The position numbers were made by a program, and so were the translations under genes. This document shows, piece after piece, positions 1 to 10,925 of a DNA stretch of 64,000 nucleotides. A model generated the notes under the pieces. The model was not told the DNA's origin. It did not search any database and saw nothing but the letters and a program-made list of their open reading frames with translations. The first letter of the stretch is position 1; the number at the start of each line of letters is the position of its first letter. Source of the stretch: Anaerolineales bacterium (GTDB taxonomy: Bacteria > Chloroflexota > Anaerolineae > Anaerolineales > Villigracilaceae); contig JABTTV010000001.1 in NCBI GenBank assembly GCA_015075725.1, forward strand, positions 186,001 to 250,000, written 5' to 3'.

Positions 1-1589
<1,589 letters not shown>

Positions 1590-1718
1590 ATTCATTACAA
1601 AAGGCGTGGGACCGTGAAATAAAGGGATTTACGATTGTCTCAAAATGGACTCGGCATTTAGTTTCACCGTGAAAATGGATTAAAATATCCTGGTTGAGAA
1701 AAGATCGAGAATTTTGAT

Positions 1719-3041
1719 ATGTGCGATATTAATTACAGGATAATTGCTTTATTCCTTATTTGTACTGTGACGCTCGGGTGTTCTGCACCATCAAGTCCAC
1801 AAATGACTCCTACATCCCATCCAACGATAACAGGACCCACACCCATCTCCACCACAATAACACATGATCCCGTAACACCCATACCTCTTTCGCTCGATAA
1901 TGCCCTTTATGTAAGCACAACGGGACATGATTTAAATCCTGGCACCCAGGCCCTCCCCTGGCAGACCATGAAAAAAGCCGTGGAATCGTTACAACCTGGC
2001 GATACGCTCGTAGTACGCGGAGGGTCGTACATAGGCGTCCACACCGGTTGGAGTTTCGACAGTTCTGGAACGGAGGACCGACCCATTACCATTACAAACC
2101 AGCCGGGAGAGCAGGTGATTTTCCAAATGCCCACCGCCGAATTCGACGACCGCTATATTTTCAGGTGCTCGGTCAACCCGGTTACGCCCGCCTCGTGGCA
2201 AACAACAAAAGCAGATTACATTCGCATCATCGGCACCGACGTTTCTCCCCAAACTTTATCCAATGGTGTTAAAAGCCGCAAAGGCATTGTAATGCAGGGA
2301 TTGGAAGGTCAGCAATCGCCAGCCATATTTGCCACTGACTGCGATCATTGGGAGGTCGCCGGAGTGGACTTCATCGAAGTTGCATATGGAATCTCAACCA
2401 AAAAGAACAATTGGCGCACCATGGAAGAACACAGCCCCGATCATTGGTATGTTCACGACAACCGGGTATATAATTATTACCGCGAATCCGGAATGCAATT
2501 CAACGGAAGTTACAACATTATCGAAAACAACGAGATCTACAAGGTAAGCGACAGACTCGACACCCCATTCGGCTGTCAGTTACTAAACCTGCTCGGAAAT
2601 AACAACATCGTGCGCGAAAATACCTTCAGCCGAATGGGGAGCGACGCCAATTGTCTTGGACTTATGTTCGAGTGGGATCTTGCCGACGTAAACCTGATCG
2701 AAAACAACACATTCCTCGATATACCTGTAGCAATTTCGATTCAGGGTGGGGATGCAAACATCATTCGAAACAATTATTTCGAGGCGGCAGTTTCAAACGC
2801 CCGTGCCGGGATCGTCATCGCCTCTTACGACGACCGAACCGGCTGGCCCTGCAATGAGCCGGATTCGATCTCACCGCCTGATAATCCTGCGCATCCAGAA
2901 TATAAATATTACTATCCTCATGATTGTCACTCCAAAAACAACCAGATCATCGGAAATACATTTATTGGCTTTGAAATAGATTGGGTAATGCACCCCGTCT
3001 CTGTGGAAAGCAATATTATTATTAACAATTCAACCCAGTAG
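1719..3041 (+). CDS. Secreted lipoprotein-like right-handed parallel beta-helix protein
   Basis: The protein has 440 residues. It starts with a hydrophobic segment ending in TLGC at about residues 18-21, an imperfect lipobox, followed by a Pro/Thr-rich linker, so it is probably exported and perhaps lipidated. The mature part opens with LYVSTTGHDLNPGT and a PGDTLVVRGGSY block, typical of pectate-lyase-like and PL6-like beta-helices. Later come Asn-rich rungs such as NIIENNEIY, NLIENNTF and NIIRNNYF, spaced as in parallel beta-helix coils. Such folds bind or cleave acidic polysaccharides. It heads a plus-strand group with an acyl ligase, an SGNH-like protein and a sulfotransferase, so it may trim or bind the polymer made by the neighbouring locus. 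Catalytic residues cannot be assigned by eye. Confidence 0.8.
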   Translation: MCDINYRIIALFLICTVTLGCSAPSSPQMTPTSHPTITGPTPISTTITHDPVTPIPLSLDNALYVSTTGHDLNPGTQALPWQTMKKAVESLQPGDTLVVRGGSYIGVHTGWSFDSSGTEDRPITITNQPGEQVIFQMPTAEFDDRYIFRCSVNPVTPASWQTTKADYIRIIGTDVSPQTLSNGVKSRKGIVMQGLEGQQSPAIFATDCDHWEVAGVDFIEVAYGISTKKNNWRTMEEHSPDHWYVHDNRVYNYYRESGMQFNGSYNIIENNEIYKVSDRLDTPFGCQLLNLLGNNNIVRENTFSRMGSDANCLGLMFEWDLADVNLIENNTFLDIPVAISIQGGDANIIRNNYFEAAVSNARAGIVIASYDDRTGWPCNEPDSISPPDNPAHPEYKYYYPHDCHSKNNQIIGNTFIGFEIDWVMHPVSVESNIIINNSTQ

Positions 3042-3051
3042 ATAAAATAAC

Positions 3052-4524
3052 GTGAACACAGCTGATTATCTCCTTCAATATGCCGCAGATGACGACTTCG
3101 TCATCATCGCATTTAATGCGAAATATAATTACAAGGAATTAAAACAGATCATTAATGTGGCAGCTCAAGGATTATTATCCAAAGGAATAGAAAAGGGTGA
3201 TCGGGTGGGAATTCTTGGAAGGAATTCTCTTTTTTGGGCGGCATGTTACCTTGCGATCATGAAGGCGGGCGCGATAGCCGTGCCATTCGCCACAAAATTA
3301 CCTCCGCCCGAACTTGCAGGGCAAGTCGAACAAACCGGATGTCGCGTCGTATGTGTGGAAAATACATTATTGGCTAAATACTCGCCGTTTTTTCCAAAAG
3401 GTATCGACATCATCGGCGAAGCGATTTTGGAACAAACCCATGCAATTTATTCGTCTGCTCCGCTCCCAGATGTGGATGAAAACGAGGATGCCGCTTGGAT
3501 GTTAACGTCGGGAACGACAGCAAAACCCCGCATCACCAGGATAACACACCGGAATATCCAGACCAATACTGATTCGATCATCAATTATCTGGAGTTAACC
3601 CGCTCAGATCGAATTCTTTCCATTTTACCGTTCTATTATTGCTATGGTACTTCGCTATTACATACCCACCTACGAGTTGGCGGGTCGCTCGCGCTTGCGG
3701 ATTCCGTGGGCTTTCCAGAAAAGGTATTGGATTTGATGGAAGAGACTGCCTGTACGGGTTTCGCAGGAGTCCCAACTACTTTTCAAATGTATCTGCGAAA
3801 TTCCACATTCCCCCAGCGCAAATTGCCTGCCTTGCAAAAGATACAACAAGCCGGCGGAAAACTAATGCCCGCCTTGATCGAAGAACTCGTTCAAAGCCAT
3901 GCGCGAGCCAAAGTCTATGTCATGTATGGACAGACAGAAGCCACGGCTCGTCTCTCGTACCTTCCACCCGACCTTCTGAATTCAAAACTCGGATCGATCG
4001 GGCGTGGCATCCCCGGCGTGAAATTAAGGGTTGTGAACGAGGCTGGAGCGGATGTAAAACCCGGTGAGGTGGGCGAAATCTTGGCATGGGGCGGGAATAT
4101 ATCACCCGGATATGTGAACGAGCCAGAAGCAAACGCCGAAAAATTCGTGAACGGCTCCCTGCGAACGGGCGATATGGCCACGGTGGATGACGATGGTTTT
4201 ATCTACATAGTTGACCGCAAGAATGATTTTATAAAATCCTATGGCAACCGGGTCAGCAGTCAGGAAGTTGAAGCATGTGTCCTCGAAATGAAAGATATCG
4301 TCTCTGCGGCAGCAATCGGCGTGCCGGACCCCCTGCGAGGCGAAGCGATCCGCGTGTTTGCCGTGCGGAAAGCAAAATCAACCCTGACCGATGAGGAGAT
4401 CATCCAGCACTGTATGAGGCGGTTGGCACGTTACATGGTGCCAAAGGAAATCGTATTTGTTCAAGCCCTGCCCACCAACCAACATGGAAAAATTATTAAA
4501 TCCGAATTGAGAAAGGAAGCATAG
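3052..4524 (+). CDS. AMP-dependent acyl ligase (acyl-CoA/ACP synthetase family)
   Basis: The gene starts with GTG at 3052, ten bases after the previous stop. The 490-residue protein has the ordered motifs of ANL adenylating enzymes: the ATP-phosphate loop MLTSGTTAKPR (about 147-157), YGQTEAT (about 290), the GDMATVDDDGFIYIVDRKND block (about 376) and the C-terminal catalytic-lysine motif NQHGKIIK. It would activate a carboxylic acid as the acyl-AMP and pass it to CoA or an acyl carrier protein. An acyl carrier protein gene lies at 9592-9846 on the other strand. AMP ligase, ACP and an AsnB-like amidotransferase recur together in exopolysaccharide loci, for example exosortase-associated ones, although no exosortase is present here. 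The substrate is unknown. Confidence 0.88.
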   Translation: MNTADYLLQYAADDDFVIIAFNAKYNYKELKQIINVAAQGLLSKGIEKGDRVGILGRNSLFWAACYLAIMKAGAIAVPFATKLPPPELAGQVEQTGCRVVCVENTLLAKYSPFFPKGIDIIGEAILEQTHAIYSSAPLPDVDENEDAAWMLTSGTTAKPRITRITHRNIQTNTDSIINYLELTRSDRILSILPFYYCYGTSLLHTHLRVGGSLALADSVGFPEKVLDLMEETACTGFAGVPTTFQMYLRNSTFPQRKLPALQKIQQAGGKLMPALIEELVQSHARAKVYVMYGQTEATARLSYLPPDLLNSKLGSIGRGIPGVKLRVVNEAGADVKPGEVGEILAWGGNISPGYVNEPEANAEKFVNGSLRTGDMATVDDDGFIYIVDRKNDFIKSYGNRVSSQEVEACVLEMKDIVSAAAIGVPDPLRGEAIRVFAVRKAKSTLTDEEIIQHCMRRLARYMVPKEIVFVQALPTNQHGKIIKSELRKEA

Positions 4525-4525
4525 C

Positions 4526-5494
4526 ATGACCGCAAAATCCGAATCGGCGCCGCGGCAATCCGTCCGCCTGATTTTCATTCACCACTCCAGTGGGGCAAAC
4601 TGGCTCGCTGACCAAAATGGTGGGCTGGGAAAAGCCTTGATGGAGAATAATTATTTCGTAAGCGATACTAACTACGGCTGGGGTCCGAACCGCATCGGAG
4701 ACCGAACCGACATTGGTCATTGGTGGGAATGGTTCTGTTCCCATCAACGCAGCCAGGAATATATGAACGCGCTCTTCAATGATAGCGGGCAATGCGGCTC
4801 TTATTCCAGGATGCAAACTCCACCCGCAGGTGAAAACGAAGTCATTCTCTTCAAATCCTGCTATCCAAATTCGACATTGCGCGGCGACCTAACAGATCCT
4901 GTTCCTAGTTTCGAACGCAATCCCATTCGCGGACAGAAAGCGCCTACAGTTCCGCCGCCCGCCACTAATATCCGACGCTACTTGACGTATCAGGTAAAGT
5001 CCGGTGTTAAACAATTACTGGGCAGGAATAAAAATGAAGCGGCATATACGGTTGCCAATGCCAAGGGCATGTACATCGAATTACTAAAAGTTTTCCAAAA
5101 ATACCCGAATAGACTTTTTATCGTGGTCACTGCGCCGCCCCTGCGGTTTTCCTCCGTAGCAGGGAATACGCGCGTGTTCAACTCCTGGCTGGCGAACGAA
5201 TGGTTGATGGATTACCCATTGAAGAATGTAGCGGTTTTCGATTTTTACAATGTGTTGACCAGCAATGCGGGATCGCCCAACGCAAGCGACCTGGGTCAGG
5301 CGCGAGGCAACCATCACAGGCTTTGGGAGGGGCGCGTACAACATCAAATCGAGTTACAGTCCAATCACCTGGCTTATCCCACAATGGATGACCACGCCAA
5401 CAAGACGGGCAATCAAAAGGCGACGGGAGAATTCGTACCGCTCTTAAATCATTATTACAATCTTTGGAAATCATCTCAACCCCAATCCACTTGA
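4526..5494 (+). CDS. Unrecognised protein with SGNH-hydrolase-like end motifs
   Basis: The family is not recognised with certainty. The start ATG lies one base after the previous stop, with a GAAAGGAAG ribosome site inside that gene's end, so the two are translationally linked. The 322-residue protein has no signal peptide or membrane segment. Near the N-terminus is LIFIHHSSGANWL, with a Ser after His-His at about residues 17-20. In the middle is FIVVTAPPL. Near the C-terminus is DDHANKTGNQKATGEF. A Ser early and an Asp-x-His followed by N..G late is the layout of SGNH/GDSL esterases and acyltransferases, so that fold is plausible but not shown. It is rich in Trp and Asn. Its place between an acyl ligase and a sulfotransferase points to modification of a glycan. 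Confidence 0.55.
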   Translation: MTAKSESAPRQSVRLIFIHHSSGANWLADQNGGLGKALMENNYFVSDTNYGWGPNRIGDRTDIGHWWEWFCSHQRSQEYMNALFNDSGQCGSYSRMQTPPAGENEVILFKSCYPNSTLRGDLTDPVPSFERNPIRGQKAPTVPPPATNIRRYLTYQVKSGVKQLLGRNKNEAAYTVANAKGMYIELLKVFQKYPNRLFIVVTAPPLRFSSVAGNTRVFNSWLANEWLMDYPLKNVAVFDFYNVLTSNAGSPNASDLGQARGNHHRLWEGRVQHQIELQSNHLAYPTMDDHANKTGNQKATGEFVPLLNHYYNLWKSSQPQST

Positions 5495-5520
5495 CGGGAA
5501 TTCAGAAAATAGACAAAAGT

Positions 5521-6474
5521 ATGAACTCTAATTGGAGAAAACTGGCGCGCTACGCTTTCATCAACCTGGATCTGAGCCCGGATTCAACGATTTTCATTTC
5601 AGGCATGGCGCGCAGCGGAACAACCTGGCTCGCTGAAATCCTCAACCACGACAATTCCCATCGCGACATTCTCGAACCTTTTCTGCCTACCAAAGTCAAA
5701 ACCGCGCAGGTTTTCAAGACTAATCAATACCTGAACCCAAACAAACACGATAGGGTTCTTATTCAAAATGCAAAAAAAATCCTTTCCGGTAATTTCAGGA
5801 GCCGCTGGAGTGATTGGGGAAACCGCAAATTCATCAGCACACGCCGGATCATCAAGGATGTGCGTGCCAATCTTATGCTAAAGTGGCTTTTGAGACTCCG
5901 CCCGAAAATGCCAACTCTTTTTCTGATACGTCATCCTCTTTCGATTCATTCGTCCTGGAAAAAACTGGGTTGGGGGCGCGGCACAGCCCCCAAAAGCGGG
6001 GATTTCGAGCAGGTTATAAACCAGGCTGAATTACTTGCAGATCATCCGCTTATTGCACACGGTCTTGCCCGCATCGACCCATCAGACTATTTCGAAAAGT
6101 CGATCTTTCTGTGGGGCATCCTTCATTATGTGCCGCTCATGCAATTAACCCCGGAAGACTGCCAGTTTGTATATTACGAAAATCTTGTACTGAAACCGGA
6201 AGAAGAGCTAGTCAAAGTATTTACGCACCTGAAAAAACCGTTTGATTTTTCGGAGCTGCGCCAAAAAATCCGCATTCCATCGAAAACGAATTATCATAAG
6301 AAGAATTTCTCTGTTGCACCCGAAACCCTCATACAAGGTTGGAAGAAGGATTTTTCACTAGCGGAAATAACCCGGTCTCTCGAAATTCTTGAGATTTTCG
6401 GTTTCAACCGCCTCTACGATGAAGACGGATTTCCCAACTTTCCAGAGAACAACCTCCCCAATTTTTTTTCATGA
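5521..6474 (+). CDS. Sulfotransferase family protein
   Basis: The 317-residue protein begins at MNSNWRK. A longer in-frame start at 5464 would overlap the upstream gene and add a poorly conserved leader, so 5521 is preferred. GMARSGTTW at residues 28-36 is the loop that binds the 5'-phosphosulfate of PAPS. LFLIRHPLSIHSSW, about a hundred residues later, matches the 3'-phosphate-binding strand and helix with its Arg and Ser. Enzymes of this type transfer sulfate from PAPS to hydroxyl or amino groups, often of carbohydrates. It ends the plus-strand group. Two more sulfotransferases lie in the minus-strand array. No PAPS synthesis gene is in the window. Confidence 0.85.
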   Translation: MNSNWRKLARYAFINLDLSPDSTIFISGMARSGTTWLAEILNHDNSHRDILEPFLPTKVKTAQVFKTNQYLNPNKHDRVLIQNAKKILSGNFRSRWSDWGNRKFISTRRIIKDVRANLMLKWLLRLRPKMPTLFLIRHPLSIHSSWKKLGWGRGTAPKSGDFEQVINQAELLADHPLIAHGLARIDPSDYFEKSIFLWGILHYVPLMQLTPEDCQFVYYENLVLKPEEELVKVFTHLKKPFDFSELRQKIRIPSKTNYHKKNFSVAPETLIQGWKKDFSLAEITRSLEILEIFGFNRLYDEDGFPNFPENNLPNFFS

Positions 6475-6684
6475 AAGTACGTTTCTTAAGTCCGAATCGA
6501 GGGTGGCTAGCCACAGAGTACACAATATACACAAGATTAAAGGCTTTTTTTACCTGTGCGCTTTATATACGCCCTGTGGTAAATAGAGTCTACAAGAGAC
6601 AATCCCCGGGGCGATTGAAAAAGTTCACCGAAAAAAATTGTCGCATATTCGTAAGCAACGCGACATTCATCTTTGATCCTGACT
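6475..6684. other. Convergent intergenic gap
   Basis: This 210-base gap lies between two genes whose 3' ends face each other. It is AT-rich and contains a perfect 12-base palindrome, GTGGCTAGCCAC, near 6501-6513, and a run of seven T near 6545. Neither forms a convincing hairpin followed directly by a U-tract, so no terminator is called. No coding signal was seen. Confidence 0.4.
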
Positions 6685-7653
6685 TCAATCCAAATACACT
6701 GGGGGCGTGCGCAAATATTCGGTTGTCCGTTTTTTTTGCAGGATATCGGCCGTCACCCTATCCACCTGTTCTTTTTGCAAGCCTAGATCGTTGGCAATAG
6801 CGGAATTCTCCATGCCGCGGTCCATGCCCACCCAGATTCTATCCAGCAGGTCGAAAGGCACCCGGAAGTAAAACTCCTCCTGGGTGCTACCCGCGCTGTA
6901 AGTATCCGTGGTAGGCGTGCGTTCTATGATACCGCCGGGTACACCGGCGTACCGAGCCAATTGATAGACCTGCGTCTTGAGCAGGTGTCGGATGGGTTGG
7001 ATATCCACCCCACCGTCGCCATATTTTACAAAAAATCCCTGGTCATGCTCATTCCGGTTCGACGTGCCGATCACTGCGTAGTTTCGCCGTTCTGCTTGAA
7101 AATAGAGGCGCATCATCCGCGTGCGCTGTTTCATATTCGTGGCGGCAACGATTCCCAAATATGCATGAGGCGGAAGGATTTTTTTCCTTTCGGGCTGCCC
7201 GGGGCGCAGCAAAGCAAGGGAGAACACATTCAAACCCGGTTTATCGAGCAAATTATCGGGCAGAACCAATTTGACTTTGTCGATGGCGGGATCGTAATCA
7301 GGAAACGCTTCGCGGATCGACTCGGTCAGATGGGTATAACATCCAAGACCTTCGAGGGCGGGTGTTATGTCGTCCACAATCAATTTGACCCCGAAATGAT
7401 TCACCAACTCAGTTGCCAATGCCAAGCTTTCAGGGCTCGAATCTTTCTCCGGTAGAGAGAAAGCAACCACATTTTCGCTCCCAAGAGCGCGAACCGCCAA
7501 AGCCAGAACAAGCGAAGAATCGATGCCACCGCTCACCCCCACCACGCCGCCCCGGCGTTTGAATTCGTGAACTACATACCGCTTGATCCATTCAGAAACC
7601 CTGGTGACTTCCTCATCAACAGAGACCTGTATTACACTCGAAAGTATCGACAT
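6685..7653 (-). CDS. nadE: NadE-like NAD synthase / amide ligase of the N-type ATP pyrophosphatase family
   Basis: The chosen ATG has a perfect GGAGG five bases upstream; a GTG four codons earlier is less likely. The 322-residue protein has the pyrophosphatase loop VGVSGGIDSSL at about 36-46 and the downstream block GTSNRNEHDQGFF followed by KYGDGGVDIQPI, as in NH3-dependent NAD synthases, which adenylate nicotinate adenine dinucleotide and amidate it. It has no glutaminase domain, so ammonia must come from elsewhere. It sits two bases downstream of an AsnB-like gene inside a polysaccharide locus. It could be housekeeping NadE, or a relative used to amidate a sugar acid. It is somewhat longer than typical bacterial NadE (about 275 residues). 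The family is secure; the role is less so. Confidence 0.8.
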   Translation of the reverse strand: MSILSSVIQVSVDEEVTRVSEWIKRYVVHEFKRRGGVVGVSGGIDSSLVLALAVRALGSENVVAFSLPEKDSSPESLALATELVNHFGVKLIVDDITPALEGLGCYTHLTESIREAFPDYDPAIDKVKLVLPDNLLDKPGLNVFSLALLRPGQPERKKILPPHAYLGIVAATNMKQRTRMMRLYFQAERRNYAVIGTSNRNEHDQGFFVKYGDGGVDIQPIRHLLKTQVYQLARYAGVPGGIIERTPTTDTYSAGSTQEEFYFRVPFDLLDRIWVGMDRGMENSAIANDLGLQKEQVDRVTADILQKKRTTEYLRTPPVYLD

Positions 7654-7655
7654 TA

Positions 7656-9569
7656 CTACCTCCACATATAATGAAGTAATTGAACAGAGAGAATTCCGGT
7701 GAGCGCCATTTCCTCAGTTTCGCTCACATTTGCGCCACGCTGGCATTTCGCAATCAAGGCCGCGACGGACTCCGGCGCAAAATAACCGGTTTGCCTTATT
7801 TTTTCAGGGGAAAGGTTTTCACTGACATAATCCAGGCTGTCTCCGCCAAAAAAGACAGAGCGTATGGGAGCCCGATAAGGCTGTTTGGAACGGCGCAAAG
7901 TCTCCTGAGGAAGCTGGTCCTTCATGGCGCGTTTCAAAACAGCTTTTTCGCGAAGGCCGTACATTTTATGTTCAGCAGGCAGGCGAACGGAAAAGTCCAC
8001 AACGCGCGGATCGAGGAACGGGAAACGTCCCTCCACGGAATTTGCCATCCCCATACGATCTCCCTGCGAAGCGAGTAAATAGCCGGAAAGAAATATGATG
8101 ATTTCCAAGTATTGAGCCTGCGAAAAAGGATTCCAGAGCTTGAATTCAGCGGGCAGGGACTCCGCCAACTCAGCCAGCGGGTCGTACCCCTTGATCTCAT
8201 TCTGATAAGCAGGCGAGAAAAATCGAAGACACCTGGCTGTGTTCTGCCAGCGCAAGCGATGAGCGTAAAAGGAATCGTCCGTGTTGGAAAGGTTTCTCCC
8301 GAAAAACATCCTGAGGTAAGCATCGCCGCCATAGGAAAGGGCGCTGATGTAGGGATACAGCCTCCGCAACAGGAGTGGACGGAACGCAGAATCAGGCTGG
8401 CGCGCCCAAAAGCGGCGGATCTTTGCTTCCTTGAAAATATCGTAGCCTCCCAGAATTTCATCGGCACCTTCGCCGGTCAAAACGACTTTGAAATTATGTT
8501 CATGAACCAACCGGGAAAGAAGAAGCATGGGAACGGGAGCGGTTCGCAACAGGGGCATTTCAGCATGACGAATCGCTTCAGGGAAGGCTGCAGCTATATC
8601 GACATGAGAACAATGAATCGCGTCGTTATCCACACCCAGAAATTCGTTGGTGCGTTGTTGATAGGCAGACTCGTCAAAAGCCTGATCGCCAAAAGCGATA
8701 CTGAAGGTCTTCAGGCGCGTTTCCGAATGGTGGCGGGCAAGCGCCGTGATACTGGAGGAATCCAAGCCGCCGCTCAGGTAGGTTCCAACCGGCACATCGG
8801 AGCGCAGTCTCAAACGGACGGCGTCCTTCAAAAGCCAAAGGAGATGCTCAGCCGCTTCGTCGAGGGATGGTTGGGGCGAGTCGGAGGCGGGGTGCATGTT
8901 CAGTGTCCAGTATGGATGCTCCGTCATCTGTCCGCCGCGAATTTTGAGATAATGACCCGGCAGTACGCTTGAAATATTTCGATAACAGGTGCGTTTTCCG
9001 AGTGTGGTCCAAAAGGTGAAAATTTGAGACAGGGCAATCGGGTCGAATTCGGTTCGGATGCCAGGTTGGGTAAAGAGCGATTTCATTTCAGACGCGAAAT
9101 AGAACGCGCTTTCCCTGAGGGTGTAAAAGATGGGGCGCACACCCAGACGATCTCGAGCAAGAATCAGGGTTTGATTTTTCTGGTCCCACAAGGCAATGGC
9201 AAACTGGCCGTTGAGCTTGAGAAGCCAGCCCTGTTCATCCTCTTCGTACAAATGCACAAGGACTTCCGTGTCACTTTGAGTGGAAAAAACATGCCCGACG
9301 GATTCCAATTCGCGGCGCAATTCGACGTAGTTATATATTTCACCGTTGAAGACCACCCAGACTGTGCTGTCTTCGTTATGAATGGGCTGCCTCCCACCCG
9401 CCAAGTCGATGATGGAAAGGCGCGCGCTTCCAAGCCCGACGTGGTCATTGGCAAATACGCCATTTTCATCAGGGCCGCGATGACGAATTGCCTCAAGCAT
9501 AGAATAGACCATCTCCGGATCGACAGGCGGCCCCGACGTCAGATTCAACGTACCGGCAATACCACACAT
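7656..9569 (-). CDS. asnB: Asparagine synthase-like glutamine amidotransferase
   Basis: The 637-residue protein starts MCGIAG, where Cys2 is the Ntn-type glutaminase nucleophile. A GAGGT ribosome site precedes the start. Residues 1 to about 210 form the glutaminase domain (RGPDENG, NGEIYNY). About 240-600 is the synthetase domain, with YLSGGLDSSSI as the ATP pyrophosphatase loop and GEGADEILGGY. It uses glutamine-derived ammonia to amidate an adenylated carboxylate. In exopolysaccharide and exosortase-linked loci such proteins are usually thought to modify sugars or amino acids on the glycan rather than make asparagine. It is followed by the NadE-like gene and preceded by an acyl carrier protein gene 22 bases away, clearly one transcription unit. 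Confidence 0.9.
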   Translation of the reverse strand: MCGIAGTLNLTSGPPVDPEMVYSMLEAIRHRGPDENGVFANDHVGLGSARLSIIDLAGGRQPIHNEDSTVWVVFNGEIYNYVELRRELESVGHVFSTQSDTEVLVHLYEEDEQGWLLKLNGQFAIALWDQKNQTLILARDRLGVRPIFYTLRESAFYFASEMKSLFTQPGIRTEFDPIALSQIFTFWTTLGKRTCYRNISSVLPGHYLKIRGGQMTEHPYWTLNMHPASDSPQPSLDEAAEHLLWLLKDAVRLRLRSDVPVGTYLSGGLDSSSITALARHHSETRLKTFSIAFGDQAFDESAYQQRTNEFLGVDNDAIHCSHVDIAAAFPEAIRHAEMPLLRTAPVPMLLLSRLVHEHNFKVVLTGEGADEILGGYDIFKEAKIRRFWARQPDSAFRPLLLRRLYPYISALSYGGDAYLRMFFGRNLSNTDDSFYAHRLRWQNTARCLRFFSPAYQNEIKGYDPLAELAESLPAEFKLWNPFSQAQYLEIIIFLSGYLLASQGDRMGMANSVEGRFPFLDPRVVDFSVRLPAEHKMYGLREKAVLKRAMKDQLPQETLRRSKQPYRAPIRSVFFGGDSLDYVSENLSPEKIRQTGYFAPESVAALIAKCQRGANVSETEEMALTGILSVQLLHYMWR

Positions 9570-9591
9570 ATATTACCTCTCGGGACTCGGG

Positions 9592-9846
9592 TCAAACCAC
9601 GCCCTGTTTTCGGCGGATGTAAGAAGCCAGGTTTTGGATCGAATCGAAATTTTCAGGCAGGACTTCGGACGTGTCGATTTGAACGCTGAATTGATCCTCG
9701 ACAAAAAAGACCAATTCAAGAATCCCGGTCGAGTCGATGATGCCTTTTTCGAGAAACGAATCGGAGACGCCCAACTGGTCGGCCTGTTCGCTGAGGATGA
9801 AGTTCTCAGCCAAAAACTTGCGGATCTTGTTTTCTACTTCAAACAT
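9592..9846 (-). CDS. Acyl carrier protein
   Basis: This is an 84-residue acidic four-helix carrier protein. The phosphopantetheine site is GIIDSTGILEL: the serine in DST at about residue 39 is the attachment point, with Thr in place of the more common Leu. GAGGTATC precedes the ATG. It lies between the AsnB-like gene and an SGNH-type gene, in a locus with three adenylating enzymes (3052-4524, 12147-13541, 24042-25526) that could load it. It is too divergent and misplaced to be the fatty-acid ACP. It may carry an acyl or aminoacyl group that ends up on the polysaccharide. Confidence 0.88.
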   Translation of the reverse strand: MFEVENKIRKFLAENFILSEQADQLGVSDSFLEKGIIDSTGILELVFFVEDQFSVQIDTSEVLPENFDSIQNLASYIRRKQGVV

Positions 9847-9874
9847 GATACCTCTACTTAGAAGATGTGGATTT

Positions 9875-10864
9875 TCAGCCTTCCAGGGCTTTTTGCACGT
9901 GAGGAGCTATGAATTCAGCCATGTATTTTTGTCCTAGCGGTGTGAGATGCCCTTCCAAAAAATACATTCTTCTACGTTCTTCCATTGGCATCGTCAGCAG
10001 GTCGGTGAGCGGATCATACAAACGGCATTTGGCTTCGGCAGCAGCTTCACGGAATCGCAAGCGATAAAATTCAGGGCTGGTCTGTTCCTTGACATAAATG
10101 AAACGCGGTAATGGAACGATCATCAAAGGCGCGATGCTGCGCGCCGCCCATTCGAGAAAGATGGCTTTCATAACCTGCCAGGCAGGGTTATCGGGGTTGT
10201 CATATTCTGGAAATGGCTGGTAACGGATATTTCGCAAAACCACATCTTTGAGATTTACCTTTTGCAGCATGTCGCCGATCTTTGCGAACGTTCCTCCGCG
10301 ATGAATCTTCTCCTTTTCGTTTTCCGGCAGGTCGTCAGGGTTGATGTATCCCTCCGGCACGGGGATATTGCCGCGGACCAGTTTCCCATCTACCAAGTCA
10401 AAAAATGGGCGGGCATAACATCTTTGCACGTTGTTTTCATCCAGGGTCTGCTCGTAATACGTTCTAAGTTTGCGAATCGTCTCGATGGCAGGAGCAACAA
10501 TCACCAAGTCGTGTTCAATTTGGGTTCCAAATTCCTGGTAACAGAAATACTGTTGATCCACCGCAAAGCCTTCCATCGCAAAATTATAGACTTCCACGCC
10601 GGGTAAAATGGTTTCCAGAATATCGGGAAAGCGCTGGTCGTTGGAAACACCATTGCCAAATACATTCGAATCGCCAAACATTAATACACGCCTTACGCCG
10701 CTCTGTTTTTTCGGAATATAATCATGCGAGGAGCGGAAGCCAAAATTGTTGGATTGCAACACATAATCGCCCCATTCGGGATGCGTGAGAACGCGTTTGA
10801 TATTCGGGCGTAGGCGCTTCCCAATGACAGGGTGGTATTCAACGATCTCCTCATCCAAAAGCAT
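9875..10864 (-). CDS. SGNH/GDSL-type hydrolase or acyltransferase domain protein
   Basis: The 329-residue protein carries VLMFGDSNVFGNG at about residues 61-73 (block I, nucleophile Ser) and FLEGHLTPLGQKYMAEF near the C-terminus (block V with the catalytic His; the usual Asp is a Glu-Gly here). No signal peptide or membrane segment is visible, so it is probably cytoplasmic unless exported by an unusual route. A GAGGTG ribosome site precedes the ATG. Placed next to an acyl carrier protein, it could move an acyl group to or from a sugar. This is inference; the fold call is fairly firm. Confidence 0.75.
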   Translation of the reverse strand: MLLDEEIVEYHPVIGKRLRPNIKRVLTHPEWGDYVLQSNNFGFRSSHDYIPKKQSGVRRVLMFGDSNVFGNGVSNDQRFPDILETILPGVEVYNFAMEGFAVDQQYFCYQEFGTQIEHDLVIVAPAIETIRKLRTYYEQTLDENNVQRCYARPFFDLVDGKLVRGNIPVPEGYINPDDLPENEKEKIHRGGTFAKIGDMLQKVNLKDVVLRNIRYQPFPEYDNPDNPAWQVMKAIFLEWAARSIAPLMIVPLPRFIYVKEQTSPEFYRLRFREAAAEAKCRLYDPLTDLLTMPMEERRRMYFLEGHLTPLGQKYMAEFIAPHVQKALEG

Positions 10865-10925
10865 AATTCACCTCTCTCATCATAATCATGATATATTCAA
10901 CAAATGCAGACTGCCGCGAAATAAT

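Noticed and set aside
8112..8972. Long plus-strand open frame of 286 codons
   Set aside because: It lies antisense to the AsnB-like gene, which has complete motifs and a ribosome site. The opposite frame has no recognisable domain.
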